NCBI GenBank assembly: GCA_038503075.1
Contig: JBCAML010000006.1
Span: forward strand, 1,302,001-1,366,000
Origin: Gyromitra esculenta
Lineage: Eukaryota; Ascomycota; Pezizomycetes; Pezizales; Discinaceae
DNA: 64,000 bases
Direction of reading: 5' to 3'
A program made the position numbers and the translations under genes. Shown here piece by piece: positions 10,828-22,024 of the stretch (position 1 is its first letter; every line of letters begins with the position of its first letter). Below the pieces are notes generated by a model, which was not told where the DNA came from, searched no databases, and worked only from the letters and a program-made list of their open reading frames with translations.

Positions 10828-11691
10828 ATGTCGACAACAAAACCCAAACCCCCTGCCACCTCCCGTCCAGTCGCAAAACCTAAAGCCATGTCTTCAAACC
10901 TACTAACCATGAAAGTTCGATTCCCCCCTCTCCTCTTTCCAAACTCCATACTAACAGTTTCAACCTCCAGTTCATGCAGCGCAGCGCCGCCACATCCCGA
11001 ACCGACACCCTTGCCGTCCGCGAAGCCCTGGTCCAAGAAAACGCCAAACGCGACGCCGCCCTGCAAGCCCGCGAACGTAACAGCTCGACCACGTCTACCG
11101 GGGATGCCGAGACTCGGTGGGAACTAAGCTACGTTAACAAGATCGACGGGAGCCGTAGCGCGAGAGTAGTAGACTGGGGGTACGGCGAGGTTATGAGTAG
11201 CAAGGAAGACGAAGACGAGGAGGAGGACGAGGAGGATGAGAAGGACGAGGAGGAGAGAAAGGAGGAAAGGGAGGGTCGGAAGAGTGGGAGAATGGTATTT
11301 GGAAAGTTTAGGAGTAAAGCTGATGTTAGTTGCCCCCTTTGTTAGTGCAGGAGTTGTGTGCTAATTGGTTACGTATCGATAGCCTCCCAAGACGGAAGAG
11401 AAAGACTCGGATTCAGATGCGGGAGCGCCCCGTAGGAAGAACGTCTCCCTTCGCGGGCTCACATCTATTTCGAATTCAGGCCCCCCTCCTGAAACAATGG
11501 TGTGCCGTGGGTGTGGAGGGAAGGGCCACACACAGGCGAACTGTCCACAGGCGAAATGCTACGCTTGTGACGGGAAGGGCCATATGGCGAAGGATTGCCC
11601 GAGAGCTCCGAAGGGGAAGAAGAGGCTGCCTATAGGATATAGCAGTGGGGCAAGAGACGACGTTAAGAAGAGGAGGTCAGGGAACTATTAG
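10828..11691 (+). CDS. mpp6: Mpp6-like exosome cofactor with two C-terminal CCHC zinc knuckles (3 exons)
   Basis: Exons 10828-10914, 10971-11324, 11383-11691 sum to 750 nt (249 aa) in frame. The first splice joins MSSNLLTMK to FMQRS, recreating the N-terminal signature of M-phase phosphoprotein 6 (human SKNLLRMKFMQR), the motif that docks Mpp6 on the nuclear RNA exosome. A second family box is present as GRMVFGKF (human GRMSFRGF). Between them are SYVNKIDG, DWGYGEV and a long Glu/Asp/Lys tract. The last exon adds CRGCGGKGHTQANC and CYACDGKGHMAKDC, two CCHC knuckles of the kind found in the TRAMP proteins Air1/Air2, then a basic tail. Human and yeast Mpp6 have no knuckles as far as I recall. 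The expected role is nuclear RNA surveillance and pre-rRNA processing. An alternative reading is an unrelated zinc-knuckle protein with a chance N-terminal match. Confidence 0.75.
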
Positions 11692-12062
11692 AAGCACCAG
11701 TTTTTTTCTCTACTGGGGGGATTTTCGACCTTTATTTACTTTTCTTTTGCTGGGTGGTGGAGTTTATGGAGTTTATTTGGAACCTTTCATTTCTGGGATA
11801 GTAATAGTTTTCCTCTGCCAGCGCTGCATCCGCACCGAGCGCACATATTTGTAAATTAGAGATATCTATCATAGAGAATTCTGGCTCTGCTCTCCAATAT
11901 GTCAGCAACGTTGATAAGGGTTCCACCCTACCCACCCCTAACCCTGTCTGCAGCGCCCCGCCAAAAGTTTCATCCAACTTCAATATCACGACCCCGGCGA
12001 CCACCAATCCCACCGCACCACAGCAATTGCCTCCCCGCCCCGCCCCGCCGCCCGCCTCCACC
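11692..12062. other. Intergenic, promoter of uS5m
   Basis: About 370 nt between two genes on the same strand. A T-rich 3' region of the Mpp6-like gene is followed by a C-rich leader (11930-12060) in front of the uS5m start. No other feature seen. Confidence 0.5.
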
Positions 12063-13114
12063 ATGAGCGTCTGCCGCCCCCTCCGGCGCCTGCTAGCCCA
12101 GCCTCTCGTCCGGCGCCCCTTCTCCACCACCTCCCTCCTCTCCCACCGCGGCCCTGCCCGCGACCAGCTAGCCCCAAGCCGCGCCCTTACCAACGCCAGC
12201 GAGCCCTACACACACGCCGACCTCGAAGCCCTCAAAAAATACTACAGCCCTTCGCAAATAAACGCCTTCCTCGCCGGCGAGTACTCCATCTCGCGCAGCG
12301 ATTTCGAAGCGCGGAGGGAGCGGACAGTGGGGGACCCGATGAGCCTAGACTACCTCGACGACCTCTCATCCTACGACCCGCTGCTCGATTTTCCCAACCC
12401 TGCAATCCCACCAACCTATGTGCCCGGGCATCCGCTGCAGCCGCTGCCCGTGATGCAGGACCAGTTCTTCGGCGACGACAAAGACGACAGCGCAACCGTG
12501 CCGTGGATGAGTGAGGTGGGGCGCAAAATCGGATACACCGAGGAGCAAGTAGCGCGGCTGCGCCACAAGATCCTCGTGAGCCACCGCGTGGTGAACCAGA
12601 CGCACATGGGGAAGATACAGAAGATTTACAGTCTTGCGGTTGCCGGGAACGGGAACGGATTAGTGGGGATAGGGGAGGGGAAGGCGACGGAGTTTGAGGA
12701 CTCGCATAAGATGGCTATGTACATGGCGGTTAGGAATCTGGAGCCGATTCCGAGGTACGAGGGGAGGACTATATATGGGGATGTTCAGGTCAAGATTGGG
12801 GCTGTTGAGCTGGGACTGTATTCTAGGCCGCCTGGTAGGTTATTATGATGTCTGTTCTGCTCTGGGTAGAGGAGGGTTGGTTGCTGATTGGTTTAGGGTT
12901 TGGGGTGAGGTGCTCACAGTATGTCTTCGAGATTGCGAGGTGTGCGGGGATCCAGGATTTGAGTGCCAGGGCGACCAGGAGTAGGAATCCGATGAATGTG
13001 ATTAAAGCTACGATGCATGCGCTGCGGAGCCAGAAGCTGCCGGAGACAATTGCTAGGGGACGGGGGAAGAAGTTTGTGGATGTCAGGAAGGCCTACTACA
13101 ATGGTATGGTTTAG
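12063..13114 (+). CDS. mrps5: Mitochondrial small-subunit ribosomal protein uS5m (MRPS5), 2 exons
   Basis: Exons 12063-12834 and 12897-13114 (990 nt, 329 aa). I chose the ATG at 12063 because it opens a good matrix presequence (MSVCRPLRRLLAQPLVRRPF); an in-frame ATG at 12027 would add a Pro-rich stretch. The C-terminal half is the ribosomal S5 fold: HRVVNQTHMGKIQKIYSLAV, GNGLVGIGEGKATEF, then the splice giving YSRPPGFGVRCSQYVFEIA, AGIQDLSARATRSRNPMNVI and RGRGKKFVDVRKAYY. The region between presequence and S5 domain carries the fungal mitochondrial extension. It works in the mitoribosomal decoding region. It lies close to other mitochondrial genes (NDUFS6, MPP-beta). Confidence 0.95.
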
Positions 13115-13811
13115 AGGGGAGGGGAGAGTGGGAAGGGATTTTGTATGATTACATAGAGGTGTTTTGGGGGGATCTTTACTGCAGGCTGGTTTGCTTCCAT
13201 GATACTTTGTAGATATCTCATGGGCAACTGCCCATGTGGGATTAAAAGATTGCTGTTTGTCTGGATAGTACTAGGCAGTTCAATGGAATAAATAAACCAA
13301 CAAATCCTGAGTATCCTCACATCTGCGCACAGCCCTGAATTGGCCGGTTTTCTCCTTCCATGTCGAATTGTGCATATGCGACAGGCTCTCTGCTGCACAT
13401 CCAAGCTCTCTCCTGTAGTACTGCAACGACTGGCCCACAGATATCCCCCACCTCCAGAACCAGAGATAGGGATAACCCAATATAATTCGCCAGGCAGCAC
13501 AAGACCCCCCACGCACTCTCTACCCCATTCCCACCCACCTCGACCGATGATACGCCCCGCCCGCGATACCCAATACAGCCGCCCCCAGCTTGAGCTCACA
13601 GCACGCACAGTGGCCCACGTTGGTCTCAGTCCCAGACAACATGCATATGTCCGCGTCAGAGCTACATCCGCGGCAGTCTCCCGCCTACATATAGGTACCT
13701 ACGGTCTTAGCAGATCTCTGCCATTCTTTCCACTTTGAATTTGCTCTGTCTATCTTACCTACCTACCTACCTGCCCACCTACTCACCAACCATCTACAGC
13801 ACAATTACACC
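13115..13811. other. Intergenic, leader of the Smr gene
   Basis: About 700 nt without a convincing gene. It contains a short (CCTA)n tract near 13757-13776 just upstream of the Smr start. ORFs here lack domains. Confidence 0.5.
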
Positions 13812-14508
13812 ATGGGACAGACGCAAAGCATCCAAAGGCCCCGAGGGAGCGAACCCGGCAAGCGATACCGCGACCTCGCAAACAAAGAAGGGGATGCGCG
13901 CCGCGAACTATCCAAGCGCTCCCAAGACGGTACCTCACCACCCCCCACCCTTCTTCTACCAACCCCCCACTAACAAGTCTCTAGCCTGGGCAAACAACAA
14001 CGGAGCAAAAGCCAAAGAGCTCTCCATAGCCGCCAAAACGCACTATAGCGAAATGGAACGCTACAACGCCCTCGCCGCAGCCGAAATATTTGAGTTCCAC
14101 AACCCAAAGTATCTCTCTGCGCCAGCACCTTCGCTCTTCGGCGCGCTGTTCTCGCTATTTGCTCCTGCTGCTGCTGCGGCGCCAATGCCAGAGGCCGCGT
14201 TGGCCCAGATCGACCTGCACGGGCTGCGGGTGAACGAGGCGCTGGAGAAAGTTAAGGCGCATCTGGTGCTGTGCAGGAAACACAGGGTGGGGAGGACAGT
14301 GGTTATAACTGGGAAGGGACTGCATAGTGTTGATGGGATTGCGAAGATTAGGCCGCAGGTGGAACGGTTGCTGATCGATGAGGGGGTTAGGGTTATGGAG
14401 GATGCGAGGGGGAATGAGGGGGTTTTTGTAGTGGAGTTGGGTAAAGGAGGGGAGGTAGTGGAGGGATGGGGAGGGTGGCTGTGGAAAGAGTTCTTTGGGT
14501 CTGCGTGA
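13812..14508 (+). CDS. DUF1771-Smr domain protein (2 exons)
   Basis: Exons 13812-13929 and 13985-14508 (642 nt, 213 aa); the 55-nt intron restores the DUF1771 helix across the junction. Residues about 15-80 are DUF1771 (GKRYRDLANKEGDARREL through AKTHYSEMERYNALAAAEIF), the usual helical partner of Smr. The Smr domain follows, with IDLHGLRVNEALEKV (DLHG at 116-119) and ITGKGLHS (148-154), then RLLIDEGVRVME. Smr domains bind or cut nucleic acid; in eukaryotes several act in mRNA decay or are uncharacterised. A downstream WGGWLWKEFF tail is hydrophobic. The first residues MGQTQS fit an N-myristoylation pattern (Gly2, Ser6). An ATG at 13735 in another frame would read through the intron and is less likely. 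Confidence 0.9.
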
Positions 14509-15229
14509 TGGGTGGTATTTTAGGTTAAAAAGGAATTGGAGGGTGTTTTGGATTTTACTGGCGTTTGGATTTTGGTGTTTGGGGATGGGATGGGATGGGA
14601 TGGTGTGCTTTACCTGGACGGTCTGTACGAGTGCCTTTCTCGTGGAGGGCTTTTAGGTGGATAACTGGCGGGTGTATATTCAGAGAGCTATCTGTTGGCT
14701 ACATGTATGGAGTATGGCTATTATGGAGGATAGCTATTTGAAGAGCATGGATATCAATGATTTACTATGCTTCTTTTAATCACTCGGTGCTGAAGAAGGA
14801 GAAACACTGCCTTCAAGAGCAGTACCATACAATAGTAGGCAGAGATATATGTCATGATCATTGGCATAAACCCTTCTCGCCGTAGGGTACATGCAAGTAA
14901 ATGAGTACTTGACAAACAGCAGAGAGATCCCACATCACCAAAACTGCATGATATAACTGAGATATAAACGAGAGCTCTACTCTATTCTACTGTCCTAAAT
15001 CCCCCGCCAATCACCACTTCCACGTCTCCATTAGTAATACCCCGCGCCGTGCTCCCCACTACGCCCAGACCGGGTAATGTCACCCGGCAATCGCGAGAAA
15101 GCCCAACACCGCCAAACTTCAATTCTTCACTTCCCAAATTCTGTTTTATCCCCCACTACATATTCACCTTCCCCCAGTCCATATACCCTCCCACCCATCA
15201 ACAATCACTCGCTCCGCCACAGTCTCCAA
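14509..15229. other. Intergenic, promoter of MPP-beta
   Basis: About 720 nt. Holds a short GGGAT repeat (14583-14603) and one TACATGTA (14700-14707). A C-rich leader precedes the MPP-beta start. No gene seen. Confidence 0.5.
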
Positions 15230-17075
15230 ATGGCAGCCGCTCGAGTAGCTCGCAACGCCTTTACCGCCGGTCTGCGGAGACCGAGCAATCTTCTTGTCCC
15301 GAGGAGGTTCCCGGCCTTGACCAAATCACTCGCCTCACAGGCTCCACAGCAAGTGCTGACACCAGGCGTCATCACCCAGTCGACTACATTGTCGAATGGA
15401 TTAACCGTAAGCATTATTTTTTTTCTTTTCCCTCTCCACCAGTGATGTTGGAGGGGGGTTTGAGATTGGAGACATATTTGCTGATCGTGGGGGGTGGGGT
15501 AGATTGCGACCGAGCACTCGCCATATGTGCAGACTGCGACCGTTGGCGTTTTCATCGATGCGGGTAGCAGGGCTGAGACGGATAAGACGAATGGAACAGC
15601 ACATTTCCTAGAGCACTTGGCCTTCAAGGTGAGGAATTGGGTCTGCTAATAACTAATTATGCGGAGGGGGACGAATGTATGCTAAGATGGATCGATTTTT
15701 TTCTTTTTCCTAATATAGGGTACAACAACTCGGACACAGCAGCAGCTGGAACTTGAAATTGAGAATATGGGTGGTCATTTGAACGCCTACACCTCTGTAT
15801 GTTCTCCATACTACTTATAATTGCAATTGCAGCCCTCGTGAAACTAATATGTTGATTTTCACTAGCGTGAAAACACCGTCTACTATGCCAAAGCACTCAA
15901 AGACGACGTCGGCAAATCTGTCGAGATCCTCGCCGACATTCTCCAAAACTCCAAGCTCGAAGAATCCGCCATTGAGCGCGAACGCGACGTCATCCTGCGT
16001 GAGCAGGAAGAAGTCGACAAACAGCTTGAAGAGGTGGTATTCGATCACTTGCACGCCACAGCGTTCCAGGGCCAGCCACTTGGCCGCACCATCCTTGGAC
16101 CTAAGGAGAATATTCTCTCCATCACCAAAGCTAATCTAACCGACTACATCTCGACAAACTACAAAGCGGACCGCATGGTACTCGTAGGTGCCGGTGGGAT
16201 CCCACACGAGCAGCTGGTTGAATTGGCGGAGAAGCACTTTGGTGGATTGAAGCCGAGTGCTAGCCCGTTGGCCATTGGGGCCCCGCGTGGAAAGAAGCCA
16301 GACTTTGTTGGTAGTGAGGTTCGGATGAGGGACGATACGATCCCAACTGCACACATTGCGATTGCAGTTGAGGGTGTTAGCTGGAAGGATCCACAGTACT
16401 TCACAGCGTTGGTTGCACAAGCGATTATTGGAAACTGGGACAGGGCTATGGGGAACGCACCGCACCTAGGTAGCAAGTTGTCAAGCTTCGTGCACAAGCA
16501 CCAGCTCGCCAACTCATTCATGAGCTTCAGCACCTCATACTCCGATACTGGGTAACCCCACTCCCTCCCCCCTTGCTCAAGTATTTTACGAGCATACTAA
16601 CCCACTCCAAGTCTCTGGGGAATCTACCTCGTTACCGATAAAGTAACCCGCATCGACGACCTAGTCCACTTTACGCTCCGCGAATGGTCCCGTCTCGCCC
16701 AATCCGTTACCGAGTCTGAAGTCGAGCGAGCCAAGGCACAGCTCAAGGCCTCCCTGCTCCTCTCACTCGACGGCACGACTGCCGTTGCCGAGGACATTGG
16801 TCGCCAGATCATCACCACTGGGCGGAGGATGAACCCAGCCGAGATCGAGAGGGTCGTGGGCGCTATCACCGAGAAGGACGTTATGGCGTTTACATATGAG
16901 AAGATTTGGGATCAGGATATCGCCATAAGCGCTCTGGGAAGCATTGAAGGGGTGAGTTTCAGCCTTTTCTTATTTTTATCTCTGGACAGGAGTGAGAGGA
17001 TGAGTGCTGATTGGTGATGCATCACAGTTGTTGGACTACCAACGCATCCGTAACGACACCAGCCGCAACTTCTAA
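15230..17075 (+). CDS. mas1: Mitochondrial processing peptidase beta subunit (6 exons)
   Basis: Catalytic subunit of MPP (M16B), which removes presequences from proteins imported into the matrix; in some fungi the same protein is also core I of the bc1 complex. Exons 15230-15406, 15503-15628, 15719-15796, 15866-16551, 16612-16951, 17028-17075 sum to 1,455 nt (484 aa), the normal family length. The zinc motif is HFLEH (H93, E96, H97) in [15 protein letters not shown], and the third ligand is E173 in [12 protein letters not shown], 76 residues later. Other landmarks are [26 protein letters not shown] and the late [10 protein letters not shown]. The N-terminus ([20 protein letters not shown]) is a matrix presequence. 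The last exon encodes only 15 residues plus the stop. Confidence 0.96.
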
Positions 17076-18128
17076 AAAAAACACCCCAAAAAAGGATACA
17101 GGATACGCGCAGTAGGGGTTTTAAAAATGTGTCATGGGGTAGGTAGGTAGATAGAATAGAAGAAGCTCGGGGACTGGGTTGGTTAGTTGGTTGGGTTCGC
17201 GGGGGGGTTAGTTAGTTTAGTTTAGTTTAGTTGAATTCGTTGAATTGGTGGGTTGGGTTGGGTTTGGCAGGTTCGATTCTCTATGATGTACAGTACACTA
17301 TGACCTCTATATCCCTCTTCACGCCATATTTTTTTTTCCCCTTCTTGTTATTTTTTTGTTTTGTTTTGTGATTGGATAGGTTGTCTGATGTTGAATACAG
17401 AGCCTTTTTTTTTTTGGTTGATTGGGAGATGGTATAATGTGAGGTTGTAGATACTGTGGATGGTGTCGTGATGTGAAATTTGGAATGATATGGCCGTTGC
17501 AACACTCATACCGTACTAGTAGGGTGGGGGTTTTTTGTGGTGTTGATTATTAGTAGTAAGAGGGCTGGATCCGAATTCTGGTGAGTTTGTGCCGTAGTGA
17601 TATAGTTGCAGCGAGAATAAGTTCCCACGCCCGCCTTGTCACAACACCAAAGCGAGAACGGAGATCGAAAAACACAACAACCACAACACAAGCAACAAGA
17701 AATAAAAGCAAAAGGTAGACAAATACAATCGATAAATACTCCTCATCTTCAAAACAGAGTTTAAATTCCCCTAGGGAGGGCCTTATGGGCGTATTTTAGC
17801 CCTTGCTAGGATTGCCTCCTACCTCAATCCACAGCTGTTTTGTAGTTTTTTTCGTGTCTAAAGGTCCTTCCTTACTAAGTAGTATATCTTGCTTTTTAAC
17901 AGCCTTAATTTGAGTTATTTTTGGTGGTGTTTGATGTAGTTTTATCATACTCTATACATTATTTGGTGGCTGCCATCCGTGGGAATTTATTCTCGCCGCA
18001 AGTACATAGATGTCTAGATCTGTATTGGGGGTAAGGAGTCGAACTACATGTAGTAGTATTACGCCTTGGTTCTAGCACTGTCATAACTTTACGTTAGCTA
18101 TGATACAATGGTGCTGAAATATCTCTGG

Positions 18129-18265
18129 TACCGTGTTGCCCGAGACCGCGAGAATTCGGTGTCGCGAGAATTGGCACCCTGATTGGCTAGATCTGTTTGA
18201 GGCGTTGAATTTGTGTGGGGATTCTCGCAAAACTAGATTCTCGCGACCTCGGGAAACACGGCATA
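18129..18265. mobile_element. MITE-like inverted-repeat element (CCGTGTT family)
   Basis: About 135 bp with imperfect terminal inverted repeats of roughly 45 bp. The left end begins CCGTGTTGCCCGAGACCGCG; the right end, reverse-complemented, begins GCCGTGTTTCCCGAGGTCGC. Each arm contains the motif CGCGAGAAT twice as a direct repeat. No coding capacity. TA occurs at both borders. Confidence 0.75.
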
Positions 18266-20258
18266 TAGAAGGCTAGGTCTATTGAGGTTGTGTGGGCTTG
18301 TGTTGAGAGTAGTTCATATATTCAAAGTGGGTATTTGAGACGGTACATATATAGATCCTAGTTTTTTTTAATCAACATTTAGTCCACTAATATACTCCTA
18401 TAGCTAGAAATATCATATATTAATTACTTTGTTTATTTGGTCCAGTATCGATGCAGGCTTTGCCAGAGTTTCACGTTCAAAACGCTAACCGCTGAACTCT
18501 GAGTAGAGAGATTTTTTTCGGCAAGTTGAGTATCTATATTTCTAACTTTAACTGCGTGCGCTCACACAATACTATGCTAGGTGATTCTAGTTTCTAGTAT
18601 TACAGTTTGTGGGGAGGGCAGCGCAACATAGCCTGTAATATGTATACCAGTTTCTACTTTTTGCCTTTCAGGTCGATCACTTTAGGAAATAACAAAGTAG
18701 GCGAATCATGATAGATTTCAAATTCTTTATGCCGCTGAATAATCCAGTCCACTAGAATGGAAAACTTATTCGAATTTCTAAAGTTTATCCTATAGCTCAG
18801 TCACTGCAGGAATAAGACCTGAGAGATACCTGCGTGTCACAGGCAGGGTATCTGGAGGGGAGGGTTTTGACTCTGCAAATCACTATAAAGCCCTAGAGGA
18901 GTAACGAGAGCCACGTAAACTTTTCTCTCGGATCCGGGGCATAAGGTGACCTTTCCTATCTGTTGTTCGTGTTCACAGTTACTCCGGAACCCGAGTTAGC
19001 TGCAATCAGTTATCCAACAAACTTTCTCATCAGCCAGAATGCAAACTTTCAATGCATTCCAAGCTTTCAATTGCAGCCCAAATAGCAAGTGCACATATTC
19101 CTCGAGGATCCTCAAGTGCAGAAACACACTTGATCAGAGACAACGGAAGGCCTTACCCAATAAAAATAATGTCTCATTATGGTTACGAATATAACTCAAT
19201 ACTACATGTTTTCCCGCTTACCGCCTTGTATTTTCTGACAGCAGGGTCTTATCCGCTAACGTTCCTGATAGCTATAGGTAGCTACGTAGGTCTAATCGAG
19301 TCATGATCGGTTTGATTACATATTGACTCATAGGGAATCAATACTCTAGTCCTCTTATAATATGGCGAGAACCTAGTAATTCTCACCGACTCTTTTATTT
19401 TCTTTTGGAGTGAGGGAGGCCAGCTTTGGTCAGTGGACTAGATATTGACTTATCGGCTGAGAGGGTTAATTGGGTGCCTGCTTAAGTGGTCATGCATATA
19501 TATTGGATAGGAGACTTCGGCATTTATCATTTATGGTGAGGGATTATATCAAAGGGTAGCGGGAACTTTAATTGTTATCTCACGTAATGCTAAAGTTTGC
19601 TCAGATCTTTCACACTTAACGAATATTAATTTGCCTATGGACTGATGATCCCACGAAAATAGTAGGGCTTTGCAGTCCATTTTGCTCCTTGCTGCCTGCT
19701 ATAGCCAACATTCCTCTTGTGCTCCTGTAAATATGTACTGTATTTGTAATATATGGAGCTGTGGACTTTAAGCTCGATAAGAAAATAAGACATACTGATG
19801 ATAAGAGGCGTCTGGGACAGCTGATATCTGCAGGTAACATGTGAGTATTATCTTATAATAGATTTCTTGGACTGATTTTCAAGAGCCAAGCAATCGTTAA
19901 AGACATCTGCAGCTGCTGATGACGTATACACATACTGGATATATGGACACGTACTGTCAAATTCAGTCAAATTGATTAATCACGGAGTATCACTCAGACT
20001 CGAGCCAAATATCCGTCCCGATCTAGGATAACTTAGCAGTTATAGTAACATTCGCTAACAAGCTAGGTCGGTTAAGAGACTGTGGTATTCCGCTTTATTC
20101 AAGCAAGGTAGTTAACAGCGCTAGCTCTCTCGTGATCATTAAATGTCGGTATATAGGCCTAGGTCTAAAAGCAAAAAAAAAAAAAGTAAATAATCTTGGG
20201 CAGCCTCTGGCGCCGTTTCCCTCTGATATAGAAAACGTTGCGCGTACTACCAGGCTGC

Positions 20259-20441
20259 ATGCCGTAGTATTTGGTGAAATTCGTTCCGGCGCTACTAGGT
20301 AAAACATGCATAGGAAATATTGACTTTCCATGATTTTCCGCCAAAAGCCCCCCAGCGGTATCACAAACGTAGAGTATTAACATATTATATGCATGTTTTA
20401 CCTACTCGCGCCGGAACGAATTTTACCAAATACCACGGTAT
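20259..20441. mobile_element. MITE-like inverted-repeat element
   Basis: About 180 bp. Arms of about 52 bp match at almost every base: left CCGTAGTATTTGGTGAAATT, right (reverse complement) CCGTGGTATTTGGTAAAATT, both continuing through CGTTCCGGCGC and AGGTAAAACATGCATA. The roughly 80-bp centre is unique and noncoding. Confidence 0.75.
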
Positions 20442-20693
20442 CTGACTGGTGAGAGCCTTGACGTATGACTGCAGATCAGTTACATTATATCGAGGGCTGA
20501 GCTCTAAATAACCGTGTTCCTCATTCCAACCAGAGACTTCTGGGGTTGTGTAACCCTTTATCAAACTCACAATAGGGTATCATTGTTGCCTGGCCACATA
20601 TACCTATACGTTCTAGTAGTATCTGTACAAATACTTGTTCCATAAAAACCGTTAGTTTCAGAGGTCCGTGTTTGCAACGCCCTGTACTTTAAT

Positions 20694-20849
20694 CATGCAT
20701 ATATTTAATACTCGTATCCTCATGACGTTGATACAATGGGCCAGGTCCGCATATCATACAAACTACCCTAAACCTACCTATTTTATATGAGATACAGAGG
20801 TAGCTCGTTTTAACAACGTCATGAGAATACGAGTGGAAATTTGTGCATG
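20694..20849. mobile_element. MITE-like inverted-repeat element
   Basis: About 155 bp. Arms of about 36 bp share ACTCGTATCCTCATGACGTTG-like sequence (20709-20730 against its complement at 20814-20834) and continue outward to CATGCA on both sides. The centre has no coding capacity. Confidence 0.7.
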
Positions 20850-22024
20850 CAGCCAGAGATCCAAGTTTCTAGAGCAATGCTCTTTACCCTTTAAATTCTC
20901 TCGGAAGCGGGCCAAGTCTTGGTAGGTACTGATACATACGTCTCATACCTTACTAGCCAAGGGAAGTATCATCGTCCGAAATACCTATTATTCTCCATCT
21001 TGGCCTCAGCCCCTAACATGCATCGCGTTGATATAAATGCCTTCGCATCCTGCCGGTTGGAAATTTTACAATCGAACATGGGACGCCGCAAGAGTGCATT
21101 CTAGCCAGAAAATTTGATCTTTGGACAAGAGTTTCCTAGGGATAGAACTAATGTTATCTTAGCCGATCAAGTGGCAATCGCTGAAACTCAAGAGTGCCTC
21201 ATAGTCGTATATCCTTGCCAGGGGTGATTTCTACGCAAATACCAAGTAATATCACATAACCTGGATTCTAACAGCTAGTCTAGGAGTCCCTTTGCATATC
21301 TGGTGAGCAGTTACTCTGCGATAAAAGGTGAAGCCTGGTTGTTGATATCTAAATAGTCTCGGTCGTGATCGTGACTCGTAGCTGGGGGCACTCCAATGTC
21401 TCGATATAATTAAGAAAAACGACTACGACTAAGAAGCCAAGTATCCTGGTGCCATTAAATCAGTCCCACTTTATATTTTAATCACCCCAAGATTTTGACA
21501 TGTTATTTGCTTGGGGCTATTCTCGGCTGCTTCGTCAACCACAACTGGTGGTGACTTCTGAGCGTGCCTAAGAGGCGGTAGAGCTGCGCTGCTCGCATTG
21601 CACTTGGGCCTACAAAATTGCACATACCCTCTACAGCAGCACTTGCGTGTGTATAGATCTGTCGATGCAATAAGCTTTTTGGTATCCCCGTGCTCGCTAG
21701 GCGATTGTGTATGGGTCGAAAACCCGTTCTGTGCCTGTGGAGTTGGTTGGTTAGGGGTTAGCCGCCACACCTTTAAGCTAGCTTGGGCGCCTGTGGTCTT
21801 ATTTATGGTGCAGCTGCAGGTTCACAAGCCAGGTTGCCCTGCTACAATTTCATAGGTTGGTACGCACTTCGCGTCACATAGATCGTCTGGGATCCCGTCC
21901 CAATCTACTGCCTTAAAGTATCTTGAATTCCCCCCCACATTGCTAATTACTGTATCTCTTTGAACAACTACAACTAGGGGTTTTGGACGCCTACCTGATC
22001 TTCGTCTGCCTCTCTCTAGCCATT

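Larger units (their letters stand above)
17076..22024. other. Gene-poor region with inverted-repeat elements
   Basis: Nearly 5 kb without a convincing gene. Just after MPP-beta there is a TTTAG-type tandem repeat (17212-17232). Three MITE-like inverted-repeat elements are listed separately (18129-18265, 20259-20441, 20694-20849). Small ORFs, the best being 19052-19306 (84 aa, hydrophobic C-terminus), have no recognisable homology. Confidence 0.55.

Noticed and set aside
17262..17285. GGTTCGATTC, resembling a tRNA T-loop
   Set aside because: The upstream sequence is a TTTAG/GGTTG repeat and does not form a cloverleaf.
19052..19306. 84-codon ORF with hydrophobic C-terminus
   Set aside because: Short, unsupported by splicing or motif, and located in a MITE-containing gene-poor region.
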